From: JALZOC01 sp046734955
GTDB taxonomy: Bacteria > Acidobacteriota > Vicinamibacteria > Vicinamibacterales > 2-12-FULL-66-21
Assembly: GCA_046734955.1 (NCBI GenBank)
Contig: JBKPSH010000014.1
Location: 1 to 64,000 of the forward strand
DNA: 64,000 nt
Reading direction: 5' to 3'
Shown: positions 36,011 to 44,441 of the stretch, in pieces
Position numbering within the stretch: the first letter of the stretch is position 1
Layout: each line of letters begins with the position of its first letter
Program-made: the position numbers and the translations under genes
The notes under the pieces: generated by a model
What the model was told of the DNA's origin: nothing
Seen by the model: only the letters and a program-made list of their open reading frames with translations
Databases searched by the model: none

Positions 36011-38383
36011 TCAGGTGCGAAGGGCCGTCATCGGATCCAGCTTCATCGCGCGCCGGGCGGGCCACCACGAGGCGAACAAAGCCGTCGCCGCGAGCAGTAA
36101 TGCGGTGCCAAGCATGACTCTGAGGTCGAATGGCCGCACGCCGAAGAAGACGGACGAGAGTAGGGAAGTGATCACGCCGGCGAAAACGAGTCCGCCGGCG
36201 ATACCTGCTGCCGCGACACGCAAGCCGCGCCCGAGCACGAGCCGGTGAACGGCCCGGTTCGAGCTGCCCAGCGCCATCCGGATGGCAAGGTCGCGCCGCT
36301 GGTGCGAGACGAGCAACGCCATGACCGCATAGATTCCGAGCGCCGCCAGAAGGAGCGCGATCACACCCAGCGATCCGACAACGTATCCCTGCAGCGTTCG
36401 ATCGCGCACGTACCATCCGTAGACACTGTCGAACGTGAGCGCCTCGACGGGAAGCGTGCTGTCGATGCTCGCGACCGCACGTTGAGCAGGCACCACGACC
36501 GCCGCGGCGTCGCCTGAGGCGCGAACGACGAGCGTGATCTTCCGCGAATGTGCGAGCGGTAGATAAACTTGGTTCTGCGGATCGTCCCCTGGGTTACGCT
36601 GCGAGACGTCTCCGGCAACTCCGATGATTGTCAGCCAGCTGCGCCCGTAGGGTGAATCGGGTAATCGCACCCGCTTGCCCAATGGATCCGTATCGGGCCA
36701 GTAGCGCCGCCGCATCGTTTCATTGATCAGGACGAACGGCGTTCGGATATCGGCCGCCTCGGCAATCGAGAACGATCGGCCGCGCCGAATCGGGACGCCG
36801 ACGGTCCGGGGATAACTTCCGGCCACGAAGCGCAGACTGGCGAATCGCCCGGCACCGTTCGGATCGGCACCTTCGAATTCGAGGCGTGAGAACGGCACAC
36901 TCCGATCAGCGAGCGGGAGATGACTCGTCGCGCTGACACCGTCGACACCGGGAAGCGTCAGGATCCGTTCGCTGGCGCGATTGACGAAGGCGACACGGGC
37001 CTCGGCGCTGTCGTAAGCCGTACCGGCAAGCGTCACGTGGAGAACAGCGAGCTTCTCGCGAGCGAACCCAAGACCCACTTTCTCGAACGCCTCTGAGCTG
37101 AGCACGATCGACGACGAGGCCGCGATGAATCCGAGCGAAACGGCCATCTGTGTGGCGACGAGAATGGGACGCAGGCGGCGGCCTCGTCGGCTGACGCCGA
37201 CCGCGTGGGCATCCTCCAGCAAGACGCCGCGGAGATCCAGGTGAGTCGCTCCGATCGCCGGCACCAGGCCAAAGAGCAGCGCCGTGGCCAAGGAGACTGC
37301 AAATGCAAACAACAGCACCCGTCCGTCGATGCTGAAGTTCAGCCACTCTTGGCCCTGCGGCTTGCCAAGCGTTCCGGCAATTAGATCGATCCCCCATTGC
37401 GCAACCAGAGTCCCGAATGCACCGCCGGCCAGAGCGAGCAGCGCACTCTCGATCATTAACAGAGTCACGATGCGACTTCTGCGTGCACCAAGAGCGGTAC
37501 GGACCGCGATCTCCTGGCGCCGGCTCTCCAGATGCGCCGCGAGCAGACCGGCAAGATTCGCGCAGGCGATCAGCAGAATCAGAACCGTGGCCAGCAGCAT
37601 GGCGGCAATGGCGTCTCGCTGTTTCGAGGGAATCATCCACTCTCGAAGCGGCATCACTCTCACACCGGCCGGGGAAGACGCTTCAAGACTTACCGACGCG
37701 CCAGCCAGCGCGGCATTTGCCTGTGCCACGCTGACACCATCCTGAAGGCGCGCGACGATGTTCAGGACCGGCGGTCCGCGTTTTTCATCCAACAGCACCC
37801 AGACGTCCGTATCGGCTGGGAAGGCGAATCCCTCTGGCGCGACGCCGATAATGTCGTGCGCTCCACCATCAAGGAGGATTGTGCGGCCGATGATTCCGGG
37901 ATCCGACGCGTAACGTCGCGCCCAGAATGCGTGGCTGATCACCGCGACTGGTGCGTGGGAGCGCTGATCCTCCGCGAGAAACGCACGGCCGGTGCGGAAC
38001 GACGCGCCAAGAAGCCCGAACAAATCTCCGGAGACCGCGGTGCTGAGCACGCGTACGTTGTCTTCTGCAGCACTGGCGTTGGCCTGGCGAGATTCATAAC
38101 CGACGGGGGACCGGAGGACCGTTGTGTTCCTGGCGAGGTCGAGCCTAGATTTGTACGAAGCCGCCGCGGGAGCGCTTTGCGGCCGGTGAAAGATGTCGAA
38201 GGCAACGAGACGGTCGGGATCGGGAAACGTCAACGGCTTGAAAACGAACGCGTTCAAAACGGAAAAGAACGTCGTCGTCGCACCGATCCCGAGCGCCAGT
38301 GTGATGATGACGATGGCCGAGAACGATCGATGCCTGGCGATCTGCCGCCAGGCGCCGATGAATTCAGAGGCGTTGGTGATCAT
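36011..38383 (-). CDS. Orphan MacB/FtsX-type ABC permease (ADOP family)
   Basis: A 790-aa inner-membrane protein made of two MacB_PCD-FtsX halves: an N-terminal helix (IVIITLALGIGATTTFFSV), a periplasmic domain, three helices, a second periplasmic domain and three final helices. The signature ESRRQEIAVRTALGARRSRIV in the first half and HQRRDLAIRMALGSSNRAV in the second are FtsX cytoplasmic loops. No ATPase is adjacent, which is typical of the Acidobacterial duplicated orphan permeases. ATG at 38383 (MITNASEFIGAW) is taken as the start, since the 49 upstream codons are low-complexity and Arg-rich. Substrate unknown; related proteins act in lipoprotein or toxin export. Confidence 0.88.
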   Translation of the reverse strand: MITNASEFIGAWRQIARHRSFSAIVIITLALGIGATTTFFSVLNAFVFKPLTFPDPDRLVAFDIFHRPQSAPAAASYKSRLDLARNTTVLRSPVGYESRQANASAAEDNVRVLSTAVSGDLFGLLGASFRTGRAFLAEDQRSHAPVAVISHAFWARRYASDPGIIGRTILLDGGAHDIIGVAPEGFAFPADTDVWVLLDEKRGPPVLNIVARLQDGVSVAQANAALAGASVSLEASSPAGVRVMPLREWMIPSKQRDAIAAMLLATVLILLIACANLAGLLAAHLESRRQEIAVRTALGARRSRIVTLLMIESALLALAGGAFGTLVAQWGIDLIAGTLGKPQGQEWLNFSIDGRVLLFAFAVSLATALLFGLVPAIGATHLDLRGVLLEDAHAVGVSRRGRRLRPILVATQMAVSLGFIAASSSIVLSSEAFEKVGLGFAREKLAVLHVTLAGTAYDSAEARVAFVNRASERILTLPGVDGVSATSHLPLADRSVPFSRLEFEGADPNGAGRFASLRFVAGSYPRTVGVPIRRGRSFSIAEAADIRTPFVLINETMRRRYWPDTDPLGKRVRLPDSPYGRSWLTIIGVAGDVSQRNPGDDPQNQVYLPLAHSRKITLVVRASGDAAAVVVPAQRAVASIDSTLPVEALTFDSVYGWYVRDRTLQGYVVGSLGVIALLLAALGIYAVMALLVSHQRRDLAIRMALGSSNRAVHRLVLGRGLRVAAAGIAGGLVFAGVITSLLSSVFFGVRPFDLRVMLGTALLLAATALFASWWPARRAMKLDPMTALRT

Positions 38384-38501
38384 GGTCGGAGTCGCGGCAA
38401 CATCTCTGCCATGCGCCGGTCGGCCGTAAATTTGCCGATTCCCGGCCAGTCGGCATTCGAATTGTTCGTCTGTGGGACGGCGTGTCTCACTTCCGGTTCG
38501 C

Positions 38502-40184
38502 CTATTTCTTCGCTCGCTTCCCGGGACCATAAATGACCTGTCCGGCCAGCGCGCCCGTATGCTGCTCGTTATCGACGGTGACGACGCCGTTGACGATGAC
38601 GTATTTGATTCCCACCGGGAACTGGTGCGGCTGTTCGAACGTCGCCCGATCGATGACGCGATCCTGATCGAAGATCGTCACATCGGCGGCGAGCCCTTCC
38701 TTCAGCCGCCCTCGATCAGCGATTCCGATCTTGTCGGCATTCATGCTCGTCATCTTCTTCACGGCCTCGGCGAGCGTGATCACTTTCAACTCGCGCGCGT
38801 AGCGTCCGAGCACGCGCGGAAACGTGCCGTAATAGCGCGGATGCGGATGCGTGCGGCCCGTCGCCCCGTTCGGGCTCACCGCACTGCCGTCGGATCCGAT
38901 TGACGTCCACGGCTGTTTCAGAATCAGCTGCATGTCCGCCTCCGAATGGTGAAAGAAGACAGTCGGCACGCTGCCCCCTTCCTCGAGCAGGACATCGAAC
39001 AGGACATCCGCGGGCTCTCCGCCGCGCGCAGCAATCAACTCGCTCATGCGCTTGCCCTGGAACGGCTTGTTGCGCTCGGCCTTGAGCGACACGAGCAGCA
39101 TCCCGGCCCATCCATCGCCGGTCGCGAGGTAGTGGTTGTACCAATTTGGCAAACCATTCATAACTTCCTCGCGCATCCGCTTCCGTGCCGACGGATCCTT
39201 GAGCCGCTCGAGCATTTTCTCGCGGCCGCCGTCATGCGCCCACGGAGGCACCATCGAAGACAGATTGTTCTGACCGGCGGTGTAGGGGTAGACATTGGCG
39301 CGGATGTCGTAACCCTCGTCGCGCGCCTTCTGCACCATACCGATGATCTCGTTGGCGCGGCCCCACAGTTTCTTGTGCGCGATCTTCATGTGGATGATGT
39401 CGACAGGAATTCCTGCGCCTTTGCCTACCTGGATCGCTTCGTCGATGGCGCGGAAGACACCTTCGCCTTCATCACGGATGTGCGAGGAGTAGATGCCGCC
39501 ATATTGCTTTGCCGTCTTGGCAAGTTCGATCAGATTGGCGGTCGTCGCCAGGCTCGAAGGAGGTTCCAGCAGCGCGGTCGAGAGCCCCATCGCACCTTCC
39601 TCCATCGCCTGCGCGATGAGGCGCTTCATCTGGTCGAGCTCCTGCGGCGTGGCAGCGGACTGACCGTAACCCTTCACGTACGTCCACACCTGTTCCTCGC
39701 CGACGTACGATGCAATGTTCGTCGACATGTGCTGACGTTCGAGCTTCGCAAAGTAGCCGCCGAGCGTTGTCCAGTCGACCGTCACACCGTCGGCCCGCGC
39801 GCGCGCCTCGTCAGCGCCGGCTTTGATTGGTCCCGCCGATCGCGACTCGCCGAGCACCATCGTCGTCACACCCTGCCGGATCATGCTCTCGGCTTTGGGT
39901 TCGACGAGGATCGTGTAGTCCGAGTGGTTGTGCATGTCGATGAAGCCGGGTGCGACGGTCAAGCCGGACGCATCGATCCGGCGCGTCGCCGTGGCGGTTC
40001 GTAGATCGCCGATAGTCGCGATACGTCCGCCGCGAATCCCGACATCCGTTCGAACCGCAGGAGTGCCTTCGCCGTTCAGGACCGAGCCTCCCGAGATCAC
40101 GAGATCGTACGGCTGCTGCGCTGCGGTGCGTGCGCACGCCGGGGCGAGGAGGAGCCAGAGCAGGGCAGTGAGTCGACGGTTCAT
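38502..40184 (-). CDS. Exported D-aminoacylase-like amidohydrolase
   Basis: A 560-aa member of the N-acyl-D-amino-acid deacylase group. The signal peptide spans about residues 1-22 and contains a possible lipobox (APAC). Metal and active-site elements: GFIDMHNHSDYTI, the bridging-residue region VLGESRSAGP, YSSHIRDEGEG, VDIIHMKIAHKK, and GSDGSAVSPNGATGRTHPHPRYYGTFPRVLGRY with the catalytic Asp. The C-terminal beta-sandwich closes with GIKYVIVNGVVTVDNEQHTG. It likely cleaves N-acylated D-amino acids or dipeptides outside the inner membrane. It lies upstream of the orphan permease on the same strand with a 118-bp gap. Confidence 0.9.
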   Translation of the reverse strand: MNRRLTALLWLLLAPACARTAAQQPYDLVISGGSVLNGEGTPAVRTDVGIRGGRIATIGDLRTATATRRIDASGLTVAPGFIDMHNHSDYTILVEPKAESMIRQGVTTMVLGESRSAGPIKAGADEARARADGVTVDWTTLGGYFAKLERQHMSTNIASYVGEEQVWTYVKGYGQSAATPQELDQMKRLIAQAMEEGAMGLSTALLEPPSSLATTANLIELAKTAKQYGGIYSSHIRDEGEGVFRAIDEAIQVGKGAGIPVDIIHMKIAHKKLWGRANEIIGMVQKARDEGYDIRANVYPYTAGQNNLSSMVPPWAHDGGREKMLERLKDPSARKRMREEVMNGLPNWYNHYLATGDGWAGMLLVSLKAERNKPFQGKRMSELIAARGGEPADVLFDVLLEEGGSVPTVFFHHSEADMQLILKQPWTSIGSDGSAVSPNGATGRTHPHPRYYGTFPRVLGRYARELKVITLAEAVKKMTSMNADKIGIADRGRLKEGLAADVTIFDQDRVIDRATFEQPHQFPVGIKYVIVNGVVTVDNEQHTGALAGQVIYGPGKRAKK

Positions 40185-40194
40185 TGCGACGTAA

Positions 40195-40200
40195 ATATTA
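40195..40200 (-). promoter_or_regulatory. TAATAT box just upstream of the amidohydrolase gene
   Basis: TAATAT (minus strand) ends 10 nt before the ATG at 40184, with no ribosome binding site in between. If it is the -10 box, the leader would be only a few nucleotides. Confidence 0.3.
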
Positions 40201-40318
40201 ACGCGAGCTTGATGAGCTCGCCGGCTGGTTTCGCACTGATTTTAGGGCACGCGCCTCTCAATCGATTTCGAGTATTGTGTCATCACATCCAAAGCCCCCT
40301 GCGATCTGGGAGACCATC

Positions 40319-40747
40319 ATGTGGAAGCGAGAGGAATCGGGTGCAGCGACCACGACGCATCAGAATCCGCCGCCGTCAGCGCCGATCGCGCGCGACGCTG
40401 CCGACAAACTCGTCATGAATCTCGGCAAGACAGTAATGATTAAAGGAGAACTCAGCGGATCTGAGGATCTGACCCTTTACGGCCGCATGGAAGGCAGCGT
40501 CAAGCTTCCGGAATTCACACTGACCATCGGTCCGGACGCCGATATCAGGGCGGAGATCTCCGCCAAAACCGTCGTCATCATGGGAGGCGTCACCGGCAAC
40601 GTGATCGCTGGCGAAAAGGTCGAGATCAGATCCAGCGGGTCGGTGACCGGCGACGTTGCTTCCCCGCGTTTCGCCATCCAGGAAGGCGGCTGCATGCGCG
40701 GAAAGGTTGCGACGTCGAAGAGTGATTTGAAACAGAACCGCGCGTGA
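40319..40747 (+). CDS. Bactofilin-family cytoskeletal protein
   Basis: A 142-aa protein of the polymer-forming bactofilin type, a short right-handed beta-helix flanked by disordered tails. The core (about residues 36-125) has the regular pattern ILGKTVMIKGELSGSEDLTLYG, MEGSV, DADIRAEISAKTVVIMGGVTGNV and VEIRSSGSVTGDV. GGGAG lies 6 nt before the ATG at 40319, so this start is preferred over an in-frame GTG at 40277. Bactofilins shape the cell or anchor membrane-associated enzymes. No partner such as an M23 peptidase is nearby. Confidence 0.9.
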   Translation: MWKREESGAATTTHQNPPPSAPIARDAADKLVMNLGKTVMIKGELSGSEDLTLYGRMEGSVKLPEFTLTIGPDADIRAEISAKTVVIMGGVTGNVIAGEKVEIRSSGSVTGDVASPRFAIQEGGCMRGKVATSKSDLKQNRA

Positions 40748-41217
40748 ACAAGCATAGAGGTCGTCTTGCCGAACCATCGATGATGCGAAAGCGGAGCGGA
40801 CGACCTCGAATTGCGATCCCTCGCTGAGCGTCAGCCGGCTTTGAACGGCGCCGCGGCGCTGACGTTGCCCCATCGATACGCAACGTTGCACCAGTAGAGG
40901 TGTTGTCGATGGAAATCCGTCAGCTGCTCGACTGGCTTGGCCGCTTTGCCCAGCGCCATCGGTGCCTTGCCGATATATCGTCACACCTCTGCTCATTTCA
41001 TTTCTTCCGCAGCCCAGGTGAACGCACATCGCACGTCAGAAGCCGCCGATCTCGGTACGCGAGTATTTCATCACGTTTCGGTCAACTGATCGCAAGCGAG
41101 CAGAATCGGCATGTTCGTTGCGAGCGTTGTCATTACATTTGATCGACCGTCCCCCGGTTCGTGTGTCATCACGCGCGTGACGCGCACGAACTGATAGCCA
41201 CCAAAGGAGGACATCCC
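40748..41217. other. Intergenic region without a recognisable gene
   Basis: No open frame in these 470 bp carries a recognisable domain or a convincing ribosome site. A perfect 12-bp palindrome, TCACGCGCGTGA, lies at 41169-41180, 37 nt before the CBS gene start, and could be an operator. An AAAGGAGG ribosome site for the CBS gene is at 41202-41209. Confidence 0.5.
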
Positions 41218-41676
41218 ATGAAAGTGAAAGACTTGATGACGACCGACGTAAAACGCTGCAGTCCTGAGACGAACCTCGCCGAGGCCGCGAGAATTATGTG
41301 GGAAGGAGACTGCGGAGCTGTGCCTGTGACCGACGAGCGCGACCACGTGGTCGGGGTCATTACGGATCGCGATATTTGCATCGCCGCCGCGACTCGACCG
41401 CGTACCGAGGGAGAGATCCCGGTGAAGGAGGTTATTTCGAAGGCGCTCTACTCGTGCGCGCCGAGTGACGATGTGCGGGCGGCGCTCGAAACGATGAAGA
41501 TCCGGAAAGTTCGACGGTTACCCGTCGTTGAGCCAGGAGGCCGGCTGGTGGGTATTGTGTCCATTCACGATATCGCCACGCAGTCGCGGAGCAGGAGCGC
41601 TGATGTGTCGCCTGAGTCGGTGCTGGATGCGTTTATCGCCATTACAGCTCCGGCTCAAGTCCCTGTCACAGCTTAG
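41218..41676 (+). CDS. CBS-domain pair protein
   Basis: A 152-aa protein of two CBS motifs (about residues 1-58 and 70-125) and nothing else. Typical elements are DLMTTDVKRCSPETNLAEAARIM, GAVPVTDERDHVVGVITDRDI and RRLPVVEPGGRLVGIVSIHDI. Such proteins bind adenine nucleotides and act as energy sensors. A near-perfect AAAGGAGG lies 8 nt before the ATG at 41218, so the 19 codons open upstream are excluded. The strong ribosome site suggests high expression. A hairpin at 41692-41722 follows the stop. Partner proteins are unknown. Confidence 0.92.
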   Translation: MKVKDLMTTDVKRCSPETNLAEAARIMWEGDCGAVPVTDERDHVVGVITDRDICIAAATRPRTEGEIPVKEVISKALYSCAPSDDVRAALETMKIRKVRRLPVVEPGGRLVGIVSIHDIATQSRSRSADVSPESVLDAFIAITAPAQVPVTA

Positions 41677-41691
41677 GCATTCGACTCGGTC

Positions 41692-41722
41692 GTCGGCACC
41701 GCGCTTTCGGTGCGGTGCCGAC
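41692..41722 (+). terminator. Terminator-like hairpin after the CBS gene
   Basis: A perfect 11-bp stem pairs 41692-41702 with 41712-41722 around a 9-nt loop, 15 nt after the CBS stop. It lies between two convergent genes and could serve both. There is no T-run, so it is not a textbook intrinsic terminator. Confidence 0.5.
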
Positions 41723-41762
41723 GTCTATCGGGACGCGATTTCGATTTCCCTTGTAAAGCAGA

Positions 41763-42317
41763 CTAATGATGCTTCTCTGACCCTCCGCACTTGACGTTGG
41801 GGTTCCAGTCAGCAAACAAACCGCTCGGGCTTGGCTCCCAGGTCCACACGTGGAGATACCAGATGCCGAGGCTGGGTGCTTTCTTGAGCGCTTGTCCCAT
41901 GATGCGCGGCGGCTCAGTGGACGTCCACGCCGAAATTGGTACGAGGAATTCGACGCCATTCAGTTTGAACGTGCCGTCCGGTTTCTTCTCGTAGACCAGC
42001 ACCTCCGGGTGGTCGACGTCGAGTGTCGTATCGAGCAGCGCATTGTTCTGAAAGTGGTAGCCCATCGCACCCGCCGGTTGATTTTCGACGCAGCCGGTGA
42101 CGCGTTTGTAGCCGGCCGATTCGGCAGCTTCCGTCGTCTTGAATCTCGACGTCGCGTCGCGAACTTTCGCGACGTCCCGATCAACCGCATCGCCAAGCCC
42201 GCTTGGTACGATGCTCCGTACCTGACTCATGTCCTGGGCGCGTGTTTGCGCCAGGGTTGCGCATAACGCACATGTGACTACGAGTCCTCCAGCGATCCAC
42301 GCAATAAACCGAGTCAT
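41763..42317 (-). CDS. Exported hypothetical protein
   Basis: A 184-aa protein with a signal peptide (MTRFIAWIAGGLVVTCALC, cut near RAQD). The mature part includes FKTTEAAESAGYKRVTGCVENQ, GAMGYHFQNNALLD and GIWYLHVWTWEPSPSGLFADWNPNV; conserved Trp, His and Cys residues suggest a small folded extracellular domain. I do not recognise a named family. AAAGGA lies about 9 nt before the ATG at 42317, and the open frame further upstream is Pro/Arg-rich and excluded. It diverges from the LytS-like kinase. Confidence 0.75.
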   Translation of the reverse strand: MTRFIAWIAGGLVVTCALCATLAQTRAQDMSQVRSIVPSGLGDAVDRDVAKVRDATSRFKTTEAAESAGYKRVTGCVENQPAGAMGYHFQNNALLDTTLDVDHPEVLVYEKKPDGTFKLNGVEFLVPISAWTSTEPPRIMGQALKKAPSLGIWYLHVWTWEPSPSGLFADWNPNVKCGGSEKHH

Positions 42318-42521
42318 CTTCGTCGTCCTTTCTGAATCGGTTTTCGTCAGCACGGGCAGAGTCTGCCGCCGCGGCGGAGGAGCCTGATACACGTTTTTGA
42401 CGGACCGTCCCGAGGCGATGCCGAACTGGACGAAGGCCCGGTCAAGTGCAGTTGGTCATCGGCTCGGACCGTTTCGTCAAAAGCCTCCTCGACTGATGCC
42501 GACCCGCGGCAGAATGAAGCG

Positions 42522-43658
42522 GTGATGACGCCTCGCGCGCGTCGGCAGATCAAACTGATTGCGGGAGTCTGGCTCGCGTGGACAATTGCCGGACTTTTCT
42601 ACATCACCCAGGACTCGGTGCCGCGCCTGTATCGGGGCGAGGCGGTGCCCTGGAAATATGTGTTCGTCGGCTGGATGACGGGCATGTATGTCTGCGCCGC
42701 GCTCACGCCGGCCGTCCTGTGGCTTGGCAACCGATGGCCGATCGAACGCCGCGTAATTGTTGCCGGATTACATCTTTGCTTCAGCGTGGTGTTCTCGATT
42801 CTGGCGACGGTGATCGAAGTCCCGCTCCTGCTGATGCTCGGTGTCTTCCCGGCCGCGACGCCACCTCCATCGATCGCGGCAGGCGCAAGAGTGATGCTCT
42901 CGTTCGGCATTCAGGGCGGCGTGATCCGATATTGGGCCGTGATCGCACTCCAGGCGATGTACCGGGCGCAGAAGAACGCCAAGATTCGGGAGCGGGAGGC
43001 ATTCGAGCTGAGGGTGCAGGCATCCGAACTGGCGCAGCAGCTTGCAACGGCGCAGCTTGGTGCCCTCAAGATGCAGCTGCAACCGCATTTTCTCTTCAAT
43101 ACGCTTGGCGCCATCATCGTGTTGATCCAGCAGCGGAAAACGGCGCAGGCCGAAGCGATGGTCGCGAGGCTCAGCGATCTCCTTCGTCTCACACTCGAAG
43201 ACGTGGAAGCGCAGGAAGTGCCGCTGTGGCGCGAGTTGGAATTCCTGCGGCTGTACCTTTCAATCGAGCAGGTCCGGTTTGAGGATCGTCTTCAGGTACG
43301 CATTGAGTCTGCGCCCGCGCTGTCTGAGGTTCTCGTGCCGCACATGGTGCTGCAGCCGATCGTCGAGAACGCCGTGCGCCATGGCCTCGGTCAGAGCGAG
43401 GAAGCAGTGACGATCGAAGTTGCGGCAACCACCGCGAACGGCTCTCTCGCGCTCGTCGTCTCGGACGACGGCCCCGGTCTTCCCTCGTCGACGCGTGGAC
43501 ATTCCGGAATCGGGCTGACGAACACGAGGACTCGTTTGGCACGGCTGTATAGCGATCGCGCACGTCTTGTGATCGAACCAGCAGCGGGTCGAGGCGTGCG
43601 CGTCACGATCACATTACCGATACGGACGGCGCCCACTGAGGCTGACCGATGCGATTGA
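42522..43658 (+). CDS. LytS/YehU-type sensor histidine kinase
   Basis: Membrane sensor of a two-component system, 378 aa. About four N-terminal helices lie at residues 9-145. The dimerisation/phosphorylation domain has LQPHFLFNTLGAII with the phospho-acceptor His189. The ATPase domain follows: NAVRHGLGQ (N box) and VVSDDGPGLPSSTRGHSGIGLTNTRTRL (G boxes). It begins GTG-ATG, so either 42522 or 42525 may be used. The response regulator gene overlaps its 3' end by 10 nt, so they form one unit. The signal is unknown. Confidence 0.92.
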   Translation: MMTPRARRQIKLIAGVWLAWTIAGLFYITQDSVPRLYRGEAVPWKYVFVGWMTGMYVCAALTPAVLWLGNRWPIERRVIVAGLHLCFSVVFSILATVIEVPLLLMLGVFPAATPPPSIAAGARVMLSFGIQGGVIRYWAVIALQAMYRAQKNAKIREREAFELRVQASELAQQLATAQLGALKMQLQPHFLFNTLGAIIVLIQQRKTAQAEAMVARLSDLLRLTLEDVEAQEVPLWRELEFLRLYLSIEQVRFEDRLQVRIESAPALSEVLVPHMVLQPIVENAVRHGLGQSEEAVTIEVAATTANGSLALVVSDDGPGLPSSTRGHSGIGLTNTRTRLARLYSDRARLVIEPAAGRGVRVTITLPIRTAPTEADRCD

Positions 43659-44416
43659 AGATTCTCGTCGTCGACGACGAGCCGCTCGCGCGCGAGGGGT
43701 TGAAGCGGCTGGTCGCACGGCAGCCGGAAGTTGAATCGGTCTCGGAGGCGCGAAACGGACGAGAGGCGATCGCCCTGGTTCGCGAGCAGAAACCACACCT
43801 GGTGTTGCTGGACGTGCAGATGCCGCGGACCGATGGCTTCGCCGTCGTGCATGCCATCGGGGCAGACCGCATGCCGCCGGTGATCTTCGTGACCGCGCAC
43901 GACCAGTATGCGATCCGGGCGTTCGAGATCGCGGCAATTGACTATCTGCTCAAGCCGGTCACCGAGGAGCGGTTTGCAGTCGCGTTCAAACGAGCGATCG
44001 GCCGGCTCGAAGGCGTGCCGCACGAGGACGGCACGCGACAAGTGCTGGCGATGCTCGATGCGGTCGCGAATCCGACGCGGCCGCTCGAGCGATTCGCGGT
44101 TCGATCGGGTGAACGGACCATCTTCATCTCGGTAGAGGATGTGGAGTGGATCGAAGCGTTTCAGAACTATGTGCGGCTACACGTGGATTCGGCGACCCAC
44201 CTGCTGCATGTCCCCATGAACACGATCGAGACTGTGCTCGGCTCCGATCGCTTCCTGCGCATCCATCGATCGCACATCGTCAACGTCCGGCGGATTGCTG
44301 AACTGTGGTCGATCGCGCACGGGCAGTATGTCATCGAACTGAAGTCGGGGCAGCGCCTCCAATCGGGGCGCACCTACAGCGACCGGATTCGCCGTGCGCT
44401 GGCGAACCCGTTTTGA
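43649..44416 (+). CDS. LytTR-type response regulator
   Basis: A 255-aa transcription regulator: receiver domain (residues 1-120) with acidic pocket VVDDEPL, phospho-acceptor Asp55 in LVLLDVQMP and KPVTEERF with the conserved Lys. The DNA-binding LytTR domain spans about 147-255, with VEWIEAFQNYVRLHVDS and LGSDRFLRIHRSHIVNVRRI. It is translated in overlap with the kinase gene. Targets cannot be read directly; LytTR regulators bind direct repeats in promoters, and the divergent exported-protein gene is one candidate. Confidence 0.94.
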   Translation: MRLKILVVDDEPLAREGLKRLVARQPEVESVSEARNGREAIALVREQKPHLVLLDVQMPRTDGFAVVHAIGADRMPPVIFVTAHDQYAIRAFEIAAIDYLLKPVTEERFAVAFKRAIGRLEGVPHEDGTRQVLAMLDAVANPTRPLERFAVRSGERTIFISVEDVEWIEAFQNYVRLHVDSATHLLHVPMNTIETVLGSDRFLRIHRSHIVNVRRIAELWSIAHGQYVIELKSGQRLQSGRTYSDRIRRALANPF

Positions 44417-44441
44417 TTGATATGTGAATCTGAACTGCTTC

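Noticed and set aside
38946..40004. 352-codon open frame antisense to the amidohydrolase
   Set aside because: The amidohydrolase has all its metal motifs; the opposite frame has none.
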